From: Geobacteraceae bacterium
GTDB taxonomy: Bacteria; Desulfobacterota; Desulfuromonadia; Desulfuromonadales; Geopsychrobacteraceae
Direction of reading: 5' to 3'
NCBI GenBank assembly: GCA_027064785.1
Contig: JAMOPE010000168.1
Location: 1-14,645 of the forward strand
Length of the DNA: 14,645 nt
In this document: positions 1 to 7,170 of the stretch, one piece after another
How the letters are laid out: the number at the start of each line of letters is the position of its first letter
How positions within the stretch are numbered: the stretch's first letter is position 1
Position numbers and translations under genes: made by a program
The notes under the pieces: generated by a model
Databases searched by the model: none
Told to the model about the DNA's origin: nothing
What the model saw: only the letters and a program-made list of their open reading frames with translations

Positions 1-30
1 TGACGTTAGACTGTCTGGGAAATTTTACGT

Positions 31-56
31 CAATAAACGGTAACAATAAACGGTAA
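31..56. repeat. 13-bp perfect tandem duplication upstream of the hybrid kinase
   Basis: The 13-mer CAATAAACGGTAA occurs twice back to back (31-43 and 44-56), ending 19 bases before the kinase start codon. The 10-bp core TAAACGGTAA reappears in inverted orientation at 2496-2505, just after the kinase gene. It may be a regulator site or a simple slippage duplication; the sequence alone does not decide. Confidence 0.6.
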
Positions 57-75
57 GTGTTAGTGGGGTTTTGCA

Positions 76-2481
76 ATGGAAATAGTCGACGACCATCAGG
101 GGTGTGAGTATTTTATCCGGTTGTTTAATGGAATTGCCGATGCTGTATTTATTTCCGAATGCCGGCCGGATGGAACCCCTGGTCAGTATGTAGAAGTTAA
201 TAACGTCGCTTGCGAGTTGCTTCAATACAGTCGTGAGGAACTCCTTGGTATGTCTCCAGCCCAGATCAACCGGGTGGCACTCGAAGAAAAAAAAGCTTTC
301 AATGCCATTCTTAACGATATCAAGGAAACACGAAAAACTCTCTTTAAAACTGATTTATTACGTCGTGATGGAGAATGGGTCCCCGTTGAGATTGGTAGCC
401 AGCTTTTTGAGTTGGATGGTAGGACTGTCTATTTTTCTGTTGCTCGGGATATTACGATTCGGCAGAAGTATGAAGACTCTATTCAGACATTGGTTCGCAG
501 TACTGTCGGTTTGACAGGGCAGCAATGTCTTGAAGAAATTGTACAGAATCTGTGCAGCTGGTTGAAGATGGATGGTGCGTGTATTGGCATTGTTCATGGT
601 CGTGAAATCGAAATACGCGCCCGGTTTGTTGATGGACATCTGCTGCCGCCCACCCGTTTACCTGTCGAAGGATCACCGTTCTCCCAGGTTTTGAATGGTG
701 AATTCAGTATCTATCTTAATAATGCCGGTATTCTTCCCAACGATTATTTTGCCCCTTTTGGTGATATTTCAGGTTTTATCGGGACTCCGATGATGGCCCA
801 CAGCGGCGAAGTCATGGGGTTTGTCTGCTCTTTTTCCCGAGAACCGTTGCAGGTGGTTCCCCATGTTGAAGAACTTCTATCGGTGATTGCTTCGCGAGCT
901 GCTGCCGAATGTGAGCGAATGCATTTTGTTCGTGAATTGTCTCGCAGTGAAGAACGTTTCAGGACAATCTTTAATTCGACGGCTGAGGCGATTGTCGGGA
1001 TCGATATGGTTGGTAAAATTGTCTTCTGTAACCCGTCAGCAATTAGAATCCTTGGTTATCAGGATGAAAACGATTTGATCGGCGACTATTTCTACCAATT
1101 GATCAATCCCGGCAGTCAGGATCAAGGGGTTAGCTTTTGTCACGAATGTCCGTTTATCTCTGCAATCTCAAGTAAAAATAAGATCAGCAGCGAAGACATC
1201 TTCTTTACCCATAAAGATGGGCATCAGGTTCCGGTTGAATACTGGGGACACCCGATGTTACGTGACAATAAACTGGTCGGAGGTGTGATCACATTTATCG
1301 ACATCTCACGGCGTAAAACCCTCGAAAAGCAGTTACAACATTCACAGCGTATGGAAGCAATTGGGACTCTCACGGGGGGGATTGCTCACGATTTTAATAA
1401 TATTTTGACCGTTATCTCTGGCTATGTCGGCTTGCTGCAATCACAGATCACAGATGATCCTAAGCTTCTCGCTAAAATCACTAAAATTGGTGAGGCTGCT
1501 GAAAGAGGCTCAAAATTAACTCATGGATTACTCGCATACAGCCGTAAAAAATCGGAGCCTTCAACTCCCGTTGATCTCAATCAGCTCATTTTAAAAACAC
1601 AGGATTTTCTTGAACGTGTTATCGGTGAGCGTTTCCAGAAATCGCTTGGTCTTTGTTCAGAACAATTAGTTGTACTTGCCGATCATTCGCAGCTGGAACA
1701 GGTTTTGATCAATCTTGTCACTAACGCACGTGATGCCATGGTTGATGGTGGGCTGTTATCAATTAAAACGCAACAAACTGAAATTGATCGTAGTTTTTGT
1801 CAAATGTATGGGTACGGTGAGCCGGGGCTCTATGCCTTAATGACTGTTTCAGACAGCGGATCAGGAATCCCGAAAGAAATTCAGCAGAAAATTTTTGATC
1901 CGTTCTTTACAACAAAGGATACCGGTAAGGGAACTGGTCTGGGTCTAGCGATGGCATGGGGAATTGTTAAGCAACACAAGGGCTATATTCTTGTCGACAG
2001 TGAGTTGGGACAGGGGGCAGCCTTCAAAATATACCTCCCGCTAACAGATCACTGCGTTACCAGTATTGCCGCGACCGAAGCGACTTCTCTGCCTGGTGGC
2101 TATGAGACAATTTTGCTGGTCGAAGATGATCCGCTGGTCCGCGAATCGACTAACAGTATCTTAAGTGCAGTCGGTTATCATGTTATTGCCAGTGATTGTG
2201 CAGAATCAGCACTGAAAATTCTGGATAAATCAAAGGACCATTTCTCTCTGATCTTATCTGATGTTGTTATGCCGGGGATCAAGGGCCCTGAGTTTTATCA
2301 GGAAATAAGAAAGAAGACGGCTGTTCCGGTTATATTTATGAGCGGCTATACGTTTGATTCTCTGCATGAGCAGGGATTGGTTCGTGAGGGGATTATTCTA
2401 TTGAATAAGCCGATTCAGGCAATGGAATTATTGACCAAGATTAGAGAGACGATTGATGCTGATTCTTTTGTGAATATTTGA
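76..2481 (+). CDS. Hybrid sensor histidine kinase, PAS-GAF-PAS-HisKA-HATPase-REC
   Basis: This 801-residue protein is a soluble two-component hybrid kinase. No membrane segment or signal peptide is visible, so it should sense a cytoplasmic signal. Domains in order are a PAS domain (about 10-130), a GAF-like domain (about 140-290), a second PAS domain (about 295-415), a HisKA dimerisation domain with phospho-acceptor His438 in an AHDFNN box, a GHKL ATPase domain and a C-terminal receiver. The ATPase has its N box at N546/N550, DSGSG from 593 and GTGLGLA at 619-625. The receiver keeps the acidic pair D684/D685, the phospho-acceptor D729, S756 and K778. The second PAS domain contains a C355-x2-C358-P motif. 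There is no DNA-binding domain, so output is by phosphotransfer to an unseen partner or internal. The start is preceded by a GGGG stretch at 64-67. No cognate response regulator lies in the window; the adjacent regulators are of XRE type and not phospho-regulated. The ligand is unknown. Confidence 0.95.
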   Translation: MEIVDDHQGCEYFIRLFNGIADAVFISECRPDGTPGQYVEVNNVACELLQYSREELLGMSPAQINRVALEEKKAFNAILNDIKETRKTLFKTDLLRRDGEWVPVEIGSQLFELDGRTVYFSVARDITIRQKYEDSIQTLVRSTVGLTGQQCLEEIVQNLCSWLKMDGACIGIVHGREIEIRARFVDGHLLPPTRLPVEGSPFSQVLNGEFSIYLNNAGILPNDYFAPFGDISGFIGTPMMAHSGEVMGFVCSFSREPLQVVPHVEELLSVIASRAAAECERMHFVRELSRSEERFRTIFNSTAEAIVGIDMVGKIVFCNPSAIRILGYQDENDLIGDYFYQLINPGSQDQGVSFCHECPFISAISSKNKISSEDIFFTHKDGHQVPVEYWGHPMLRDNKLVGGVITFIDISRRKTLEKQLQHSQRMEAIGTLTGGIAHDFNNILTVISGYVGLLQSQITDDPKLLAKITKIGEAAERGSKLTHGLLAYSRKKSEPSTPVDLNQLILKTQDFLERVIGERFQKSLGLCSEQLVVLADHSQLEQVLINLVTNARDAMVDGGLLSIKTQQTEIDRSFCQMYGYGEPGLYALMTVSDSGSGIPKEIQQKIFDPFFTTKDTGKGTGLGLAMAWGIVKQHKGYILVDSELGQGAAFKIYLPLTDHCVTSIAATEATSLPGGYETILLVEDDPLVRESTNSILSAVGYHVIASDCAESALKILDKSKDHFSLILSDVVMPGIKGPEFYQEIRKKTAVPVIFMSGYTFDSLHEQGLVREGIILLNKPIQAMELLTKIRETIDADSFVNI

Positions 2482-2576
2482 TTTATACCCTCACTTTACC
2501 GTTTAAATCTCTGTTTTTTAGTCATTATTTACCTTATGTGTGTTACCATTTGGTGCTTTTACTATCCCATATGAGA

Positions 2577-2605
2577 TTGACAGCCCCGAAATACAGTGGT
2601 AAAAC
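2577..2605 (+). promoter_or_regulatory. Candidate sigma-70 promoter of the first XRE-cupin gene
   Basis: A perfect -35 box TTGACA (2577-2582) is followed after 17 bases by TAAAAC (2600-2605), a four-of-six match to the -10 consensus. It lies 33 bases upstream of the chosen start codon. Confidence 0.5.
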
Positions 2606-2626
2606 GGGTTTTTAAAACTACAGTGG
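2592..2626. promoter_or_regulatory. Direct repeat TACAGTGG straddling the promoter, possible operator
   Basis: TACAGTGG occurs at 2592-2599 and again at 2619-2626, 27 bases apart, each preceded by an A run. Between them are interlocking AAAAC and GTTTT blocks (2601-2618). One copy abuts the -10 box and the other lies downstream of the expected start site, a position that would suit autorepression by the XRE protein encoded next. Confidence 0.35.
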
Positions 2627-2637
2627 AGTGTTGTAAA

Positions 2638-3198
2638 ATGGTTAAAAAATTGATCGGACGCAAGCTAAAAACATCGCGTCTTAAGAGGGATAAAACAATT
2701 CAGGAACTTGCCGAAATGTCGCGGGTTTCTTCGAACATGATCTCACGGATAGAACGTGGATTAACAATACCTTCGGTCGAAATTTTGATGAAATTAGCTG
2801 ACGCTCTTGGTCTGAGCCTCAGCTATTTTGTTGAAGAAGCCGAAAAGGGAAATAACGTTGTTTTTAATCCGACTGGACAAGGTGAGCCAATCTTCTTTTT
2901 TGAGGATAAGCACCAGATCACCAGTTTGACCCAGGGGTTACGTGATCCCGGTTTTTCGGTCTTTGTTGACACCCTTGAACCTTACTGCGATAGCGGTGAA
3001 GGTGGAATGGTCCATACCGGCGAAGAATTCGCAATGGTTCTCGAGGGGACTCTCGATTTTCTGATTGAAGGTGAAGAGTATCATCTTGAGAAGGGCGATT
3101 CGATCAGTTTTAAAGCCGCCATGCCCCACAGTTGGAAAAACACACAAAATCAACAGGCTAAAATCCTCTGGATTGTTTCCCCGCCACCGAATGTCTGA
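2638..3198 (+). CDS. XRE-family transcriptional regulator with C-terminal cupin sensor (copy 1)
   Basis: This 186-residue protein has an N-terminal XRE/Cro helix-turn-helix (about 8-62) with the family signature SNMISRIERG at 32-41, and a C-terminal cupin barrel (about 108-182) expected to bind a small effector. Putative cupin ligands are H126, E129/E130 and H164. The canonical second His of cupin motif 1 is replaced, as is common in this regulator family. I chose the ATG at 2638 because it follows GGAG (2625-2628) at nine bases and because the paralogue downstream begins at the equivalent residue; an in-frame GTG at 2596 overlaps the promoter and is unlikely. XRE-cupin proteins usually regulate nearby catabolic or transport genes. 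The targets here are unknown, but its own promoter and the aromatic oxoacid operon further downstream are reasonable candidates. Confidence 0.93.
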   Translation: MVKKLIGRKLKTSRLKRDKTIQELAEMSRVSSNMISRIERGLTIPSVEILMKLADALGLSLSYFVEEAEKGNNVVFNPTGQGEPIFFFEDKHQITSLTQGLRDPGFSVFVDTLEPYCDSGEGGMVHTGEEFAMVLEGTLDFLIEGEEYHLEKGDSISFKAAMPHSWKNTQNQQAKILWIVSPPPNV

Positions 3199-3232
3199 TC
3201 ATTGGTGCTAAAAACCTGAATAAATTTAATTC

Positions 3233-3252
3233 CTGCAGAATCGATTCAGCAG
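3233..3252. promoter_or_regulatory. 20-bp near-perfect palindrome, possible operator
   Basis: CTGCAGAATCGATTCAGCAG reads as an inverted repeat apart from one A/A position in each arm. It lies immediately upstream of the ribosome-binding site of the second XRE-cupin gene. It has no loop, so protein binding to DNA fits better than an RNA hairpin. The binder is unknown. Confidence 0.4.
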
Positions 3253-3267
3253 AAAGGAACCGGTCAA

Positions 3268-3834
3268 ATGCAAGTTAAAAAGATTGTTGGTAAAAAATTG
3301 AAAGAGATCCGCTTGAAACAGGATCTAACAATTCAGATACTGGCAGAAAAATCACAGGTCTCGTCTAATATGATCTCACGGATCGAGCGTGGGTTAACAA
3401 TCCCCTCAGTAGAAATTCTCATGCGTTTAGCAACTGTATTTGACAAGAGCATCAACTATTTTGTTGAGGATGTTTCTACCTCTCACGAGATTGTTCATAC
3501 TCGTCCCGGAGAGCGTGATAAAACCGTTTACGACGATGAATATAATATGCACACCGAATCGTTTACTTCGGGATTGCGTGATCCCCAGTTTATGTCCTTT
3601 TTCTGCACTGTGCAAAAAGGTGGGAAAAGCGGTACAAACAATATGTACCACCCCGGTGATGAATTGATCTATCTGATGGAAGGTCGTTTAAAGATGACGA
3701 TTGTCGATGAGGTTTATATTCTTGAGGCGGGAGATAGCCTCTGCTTTAAATCTCACTTGCCGCATCGCTGGGAAAATATCGGTGATGATGATGCCAAGGT
3801 GATCTGGACGTTGTCACCATTTACAATTATTTAA
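3268..3834 (+). CDS. XRE-family transcriptional regulator with C-terminal cupin sensor (copy 2)
   Basis: This 188-residue paralogue of the preceding gene has the same layout: helix-turn-helix (about 9-63) and cupin domain (about 108-184) with putative ligands H128, D131/E132 and H166. By hand alignment, 42 of 53 residues match copy 1 across the N-terminal DNA-binding region, and the stretch containing the recognition helix (about 31-52) is identical. The cupin halves differ much more. This suggests a shared DNA site read out in response to different effectors, or heterodimer formation. The start is supported by AAAGGA at 3253-3258, nine bases upstream. The gap to copy 1 is only 69 bases with no terminator, so the two may be cotranscribed. 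The ligand and targets are unknown. Confidence 0.93.
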   Translation: MQVKKIVGKKLKEIRLKQDLTIQILAEKSQVSSNMISRIERGLTIPSVEILMRLATVFDKSINYFVEDVSTSHEIVHTRPGERDKTVYDDEYNMHTESFTSGLRDPQFMSFFCTVQKGGKSGTNNMYHPGDELIYLMEGRLKMTIVDEVYILEAGDSLCFKSHLPHRWENIGDDDAKVIWTLSPFTII

Positions 3835-3882
3835 AAAATACGTTAAAGGCTGGCAACTGGTTGATATTCATGTGACTCTTTC

Positions 3883-3910
3883 TTGACATGAGCTGAACAT
3901 ATTGTATAGT
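3883..3910 (+). promoter_or_regulatory. Sigma-70 promoter of the IHF/HU gene
   Basis: A perfect TTGACA (3883-3888) is separated by 16 bases from TATAGT (3905-3910). Transcription would start near 3917, giving a 5' leader of about 45 bases before the start codon at 3963. Confidence 0.75.
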
Positions 3911-3962
3911 CGTGGTTAATCGTGGCAACGCAAACCAAATGAAAACCCGTAAGGGGGGCCCT

Positions 3963-4238
3963 ATGAACAAGTCTGAATTGGTGGAAACGTTATCGATCAA
4001 GAACAACCTGACCTATAAAAAATCGGAACAGATTGTTAATCTGATCTTTGATACCATGTCTCAGGCCTTAATTGACAATGATCGAATTGAAATTCGTGGC
4101 TTCGGTAGTTTTATGGTGAAAGATTATAAAGCATATCTGGGGCGTAACCCTAAGACCGGTGAAACCATACAGGTCAAAGAAAAAAAACTTCCATTTTTCA
4201 AGGTCGGTAAAGAACTGCGCGAAAGAGTCGACGGCTGA
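3963..4238 (+). CDS. ihfB: DNA-bending protein of the IHF/HU family, IHF-beta-like
   Basis: This 91-residue nucleoid protein bends DNA as a dimer and assists promoter architecture, replication and recombination. It has the full family length, the RIEIRGFGSF segment (41-50) and the RNPKTG beta-arm tip (61-66), whose P63 is the expected DNA-intercalating proline. The opening MNKSEL, the RIEIRGFGSF segment and the GKELRER tail resemble IHF beta more than HU, but a homodimeric HU-like role cannot be excluded. The ATG at 3963 is preferred because a strong purine tract (AAGGGGGG, 3951-3958) lies just upstream; an in-frame start at 3912 would sit at the transcription start. The gene appears monocistronic, with its own promoter and a terminator 23 bases after the stop. 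The alpha partner is not in the window. Confidence 0.93.
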   Translation: MNKSELVETLSIKNNLTYKKSEQIVNLIFDTMSQALIDNDRIEIRGFGSFMVKDYKAYLGRNPKTGETIQVKEKKLPFFKVGKELRERVDG

Positions 4239-4261
4239 TTCACAGATAATCATAATCCATC

Positions 4262-4294
4262 AAGACCCGTTCACAACAGTGGATGGGTCTTTTT
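4262..4294 (+). terminator. Rho-independent terminator after ihfB
   Basis: AAGACCC (4262-4268) pairs with GGGTCTT (4285-4291), with an inner CAC/GTG stem closing an AACA loop, followed by a T run to 4294. It ends only 18 bases before the carbonic anhydrase start, so it also lies in front of that gene. Confidence 0.8.
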
Positions 4295-4312
4295 GTTGAA
4301 AGGTCATTTAGC

Positions 4313-4819
4313 ATGTTACATACCTATCGGGGAATCACCCCTAAACTGGCTGAGGATGTCTTCTGTGTCGATTCGGCTGAAATCATCGGCGACGTTGAAA
4401 TAGGTGCCCAATCGAGCATCTGGTTCCAGGTTGTGATTCGCGGGGATGTAAACTATATCCGCATAGGTGATCGTACCAATATCCAGGATGGAACCGTCAT
4501 CCATGTCACCAACAAGACCCATCCAACCTTTCTTGGGAATGATGTGACAATTGGTCACAATGTGACATTGCACGGCTGTAAAATCGGTAACCGCTGCCTG
4601 ATCGGGATGGGAGCCGTTGTTATGGACGGTGCAGAGATTGAAGATGATGTTATGATTGCGGCAGGGGCGTTGGTCACTCCGGGAACACATGTTCCATCCG
4701 GAACATTATTCGCCGGTGCTCCAGCAAAGTATAAGCGTCATTTGTCCGATCAGGAAATTGCCGGATTACAGCAATCTGCAGACAACTATCTCAATTATGT
4801 TAACAGTTATGATGAGTGA
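4313..4819 (+). CDS. Gamma-class carbonic anhydrase-like hexapeptide-repeat protein
   Basis: This 168-residue protein belongs to the left-handed beta-helix family that includes Cam, YrdA and PaaY/CaiE. Repeated hexapeptide turns run from about 22 to 135. The three metal-binding histidines are H64, H82 and H87, with the five-residue spacing of the last two expected for gamma carbonic anhydrases, so a trimer with a metal at each interface is likely. The proton-shuttle acidic loop of archaeal Cam is not evident; this is the shorter YrdA-like form, for which hydration of CO2 is not always demonstrated. The ATG at 4313 follows GAAAGG (4298-4303) at nine bases. An in-frame ATG at 4283 lies inside the ihfB terminator hairpin and is rejected. 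It probably shares a transcript with the next gene, 36 bases on. Confidence 0.92.
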   Translation: MLHTYRGITPKLAEDVFCVDSAEIIGDVEIGAQSSIWFQVVIRGDVNYIRIGDRTNIQDGTVIHVTNKTHPTFLGNDVTIGHNVTLHGCKIGNRCLIGMGAVVMDGAEIEDDVMIAAGALVTPGTHVPSGTLFAGAPAKYKRHLSDQEIAGLQQSADNYLNYVNSYDE

Positions 4820-4855
4820 TCAGTCTGACAAATCGATCACGAAAGGGATCATCAA

Positions 4856-5326
4856 GTGAGTCAATCTGATTTACTACAACTCAAGGACAGCCCGCTTTTC
4901 AAAGGGATGGCAGCAAAAGAGATCGAATTTCTTAGTTCCGTATTTGCGGTTAATCTTGTAGCCGAGGGGAAAACGATTTTTGTTGAAAATATGTCCGGGG
5001 AGTCCCTCTATTTGGTTGGTGATGGGACCGTTCAGATTTCCCAGATGCTGGCCGAGGTTGACGAACAAAGTCTGGTAATACTCAGCAGCGGGGATGTCTT
5101 TGGTGAGATGGCAGTGATTGACGGTGGTCAACGTGCCGCGTCGGCCCGGGTTCTAAAGAAAACTAAATTGTATAGCTTATCCAGAAAAGATTTTAATTCT
5201 CTGGTACGGGAAAAACCGCGTTTAGGAGTGCAATTGACGCTGAATATTGCCCGTATTTTTAGCCAGCGAATCAGACAGGCTAAAAGTGACTATCGTAAGA
5301 TGCTGATTTACAGTTTGAATCGTTAG
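4856..5326 (+). CDS. Stand-alone cyclic-nucleotide-binding domain protein
   Basis: This 156-residue protein is essentially one cNMP-binding beta-roll (about 12-125) with a C-terminal helix (about 126-156). The phosphate-binding cassette at 82-97 keeps the key residues E84 and R93 in an FGE...RAASA context, so real cyclic nucleotide binding is plausible. Unlike CRP/FNR proteins it has no C-terminal helix-turn-helix, and no kinase, channel or transferase domain is attached, so its output must go through a partner. The start codon is GTG at 4856, placed eight bases after GAAAGGG (4841-4847). It follows the carbonic anhydrase gene closely and is followed by a terminator, suggesting a two-gene unit. 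The partner and the nucleotide are unknown. Confidence 0.9.
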   Translation: MSQSDLLQLKDSPLFKGMAAKEIEFLSSVFAVNLVAEGKTIFVENMSGESLYLVGDGTVQISQMLAEVDEQSLVILSSGDVFGEMAVIDGGQRAASARVLKKTKLYSLSRKDFNSLVREKPRLGVQLTLNIARIFSQRIRQAKSDYRKMLIYSLNR

Positions 5327-5358
5327 GGTCTGAATAAAATGTTATAAATCAGCTCGTT

Positions 5359-5388
5359 AAGCCGGCATTCTTTTTGTCGGCTTTTTTT
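5359..5388 (+). terminator. Rho-independent terminator after the cNMP-binding gene
   Basis: AAGCCGGCA (5359-5367) pairs with TGTCGGCTT (5375-5383), with one G-U pair and a seven-base loop, and is followed by a T run to 5388. Confidence 0.85.
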
Positions 5389-5389
5389 G

Positions 5390-5416
5390 TTGAGAAATGT
5401 TCGATCACAGTATAGT
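5390..5416 (+). promoter_or_regulatory. Tentative promoter of the Na+/Pi cotransporter operon
   Basis: TATAGT (5411-5416) is a good -10 box. The best -35 is TTGAGA (5390-5395) at a short 15-base spacing, immediately after the preceding terminator. The long leader to 5482 shows no clear structure. Confidence 0.4.
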
Positions 5417-5481
5417 ATCCGCGCGTGAAAACGATCATTTTGTATTAGGATGCCTCCACACTTTACGACCCAGGAGAACGC

Positions 5482-7170
5482 ATGTCTGCACTATTAAGTC
5501 AGCAATTGATATTCGGGCTGTTAGGCGGTTTGGGAATGTTCCTCTTCGGCATGAAAATCATGTCCGAAGGTCTGCAGAAAATTGCCGGCGATAAAATGCG
5601 GAAAATTCTCGCGGCATTGACCAGTAACCGTGTGATCGGTGCGCTGGTTGGGATCGCGGTAACGGCGATCATCCAGTCGTCGAGTGCGACGACAGTTATG
5701 GTTGTCGGTTTTGTAAATGCCGGTCTGTTGACGCTAGTTCAATCGATCGGCGTTGTTTTAGGTGCTAACATCGGCACAACAATCACTGCTCAGTTGATTG
5801 CTTTTAAAATTACTAAATTTGCACTTCCTGCTATCGGCATCGGTGCCGGTTTAAAACTTTTCAGTACAAATAAAAAATATTCTTACATCGGTGAAATTAT
5901 TCTTGGGTTCGGTCTGCTGTTTTTTGGTTTGACAACCATGAAGCATGCTTTCAACCCGCTGAAATCAAGTGAAGATTTCCGCCAACTTTTTCTTCTGGTC
6001 GGTGACTACAAACTATTGGGCGTTCTCGTCGGAGCGCTGTTGACCGTTATTGTCCAAAGTAGCAGTGCCACAATCGGTATTACCCTGGCCTTGGCAAGTT
6101 CAGGTTTGATCTCTTTTGAGGCCAGTGTTGCTCTGATTCTGGGAGAGAATATCGGAACGACTATTACCGCCAATCTTGCGGCGATAGGAACAAATCTGGC
6201 GGCAAAGCGAACTGCATTCTCCCACTTTCTGTTCAACGTCCTCGGTGTTATGTACATGTTGATCCTGATGCCGCTTTTTATGAAATTTATATCCGCAATC
6301 ACGCCGGGAGACGCTGATTTTGTCGTCCAGACTCAGGCTCAGGCCGCCAGTTTCGGTGCAGAAATTGGTGATAAACCCTACATTGCCCGTCACATTGCCA
6401 ATACTCACACGTTATTTAATATCATTAATACCATTATCTTCCTGCCGTTTATCGGGGTGTTGGCAAAGATCTCAACGCTAGTCATTCGTGGTAAAGATGA
6501 TCTGGATGATCTGACGGTGAAATTTATCGATGATCGCGTTTTGAATACTCCTCCTGTCGCGATAGGTCAGGCACGTCGTGAAACTTTGCGGATGGCGCAA
6601 ATCGCACTGGAAATGGTTGAAGAGACAAATCTGTTCTTGGACGATGGAGATTTTAAGCGGATAAGAGCTTTAGAGAAGAAAGAGGAAATGGTTGATATTC
6701 TACAACGCGATATCCTCGACTTTCTTGTCAAACTTTCACAAAAATCGATTTCGACCCAGACATCTGAAACGCTTGGTTCACTGATGAATATGGCCAATGA
6801 CCTTGAGCGGATAGGTGACCACTGTGAAAATATCTGGAATCTCGGTATCCGCAAGTTTGAAGCGAAAATCAGTTTTTCCAAGAGTGGTGAAAATGAGGTA
6901 GCCGGTATCGCGGAACAGGCTTACGAATTCCTTCAGTTCGTCGTTAATGCTTTAGAGCATGAAGATCAGACAATCGGTGCAAAGGCAATGGAATACGAAG
7001 ATACCATTGATGGTCTTGAAGAAAGCCTACGGAAAAACCATATTGATCGTCTTCACACCGGAGAATGTGCTGTTCAACCGGGACTGATCTTTATCGATAT
7101 TCTCCATAGCTATGAAAAAATTGGGGATCACACCTACAATGTTTCCGAGGCAGTCCTCGGGGAGAAATAA
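5482..7170 (+). CDS. Na+/phosphate cotransporter, NptA/YjbB type with PhoU-like C-terminal domain
   Basis: This 562-residue inner-membrane protein imports (or, in YjbB-like members, exports) inorganic phosphate coupled to sodium. The hydrophobic half (about 1-335) shows the family's inverted duplication: two QSSSAT motifs beginning at Q65 and Q192, and two G-x-NIGTT motifs at 94 and 221. The C-terminal part (about 345-555) is soluble and helical with PhoU-like repeats, including ERIGDHCENI and EKIGDHTYNV elements, which probably sense phosphate status or contact regulators. AGGAGA at 5472-5477 supports the ATG at 5482. Its stop codon overlaps the next start by one base (TAATG), so translation of the downstream phosphatase is probably coupled. 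This pairing indicates a phosphate/polyphosphate homeostasis unit. Confidence 0.94.
   Translation: MSALLSQQLIFGLLGGLGMFLFGMKIMSEGLQKIAGDKMRKILAALTSNRVIGALVGIAVTAIIQSSSATTVMVVGFVNAGLLTLVQSIGVVLGANIGTTITAQLIAFKITKFALPAIGIGAGLKLFSTNKKYSYIGEIILGFGLLFFGLTTMKHAFNPLKSSEDFRQLFLLVGDYKLLGVLVGALLTVIVQSSSATIGITLALASSGLISFEASVALILGENIGTTITANLAAIGTNLAAKRTAFSHFLFNVLGVMYMLILMPLFMKFISAITPGDADFVVQTQAQAASFGAEIGDKPYIARHIANTHTLFNIINTIIFLPFIGVLAKISTLVIRGKDDLDDLTVKFIDDRVLNTPPVAIGQARRETLRMAQIALEMVEETNLFLDDGDFKRIRALEKKEEMVDILQRDILDFLVKLSQKSISTQTSETLGSLMNMANDLERIGDHCENIWNLGIRKFEAKISFSKSGENEVAGIAEQAYEFLQFVVNALEHEDQTIGAKAMEYEDTIDGLEESLRKNHIDRLHTGECAVQPGLIFIDILHSYEKIGDHTYNVSEAVLGEK

Noticed and set aside
1..32. TGACGT/ACGTCA inverted repeat at the window start
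   Set aside because: Six-base arms 20 bases apart at the very edge of the window are easily due to chance, and the upstream context is missing.
2596..2637. GTG at 2596 as the start of the first XRE-cupin gene
   Set aside because: It overlaps the promoter -10 box and adds 14 residues absent from the paralogue; the ATG at 2638 has a properly spaced ribosome-binding site.
4294..4301. GTTGAAAG near the carbonic anhydrase start, matching the first bases of the CRISPR-like repeat
   Set aside because: Only eight bases match and the rest of the repeat is absent. It is better explained as terminator tail plus ribosome-binding site.
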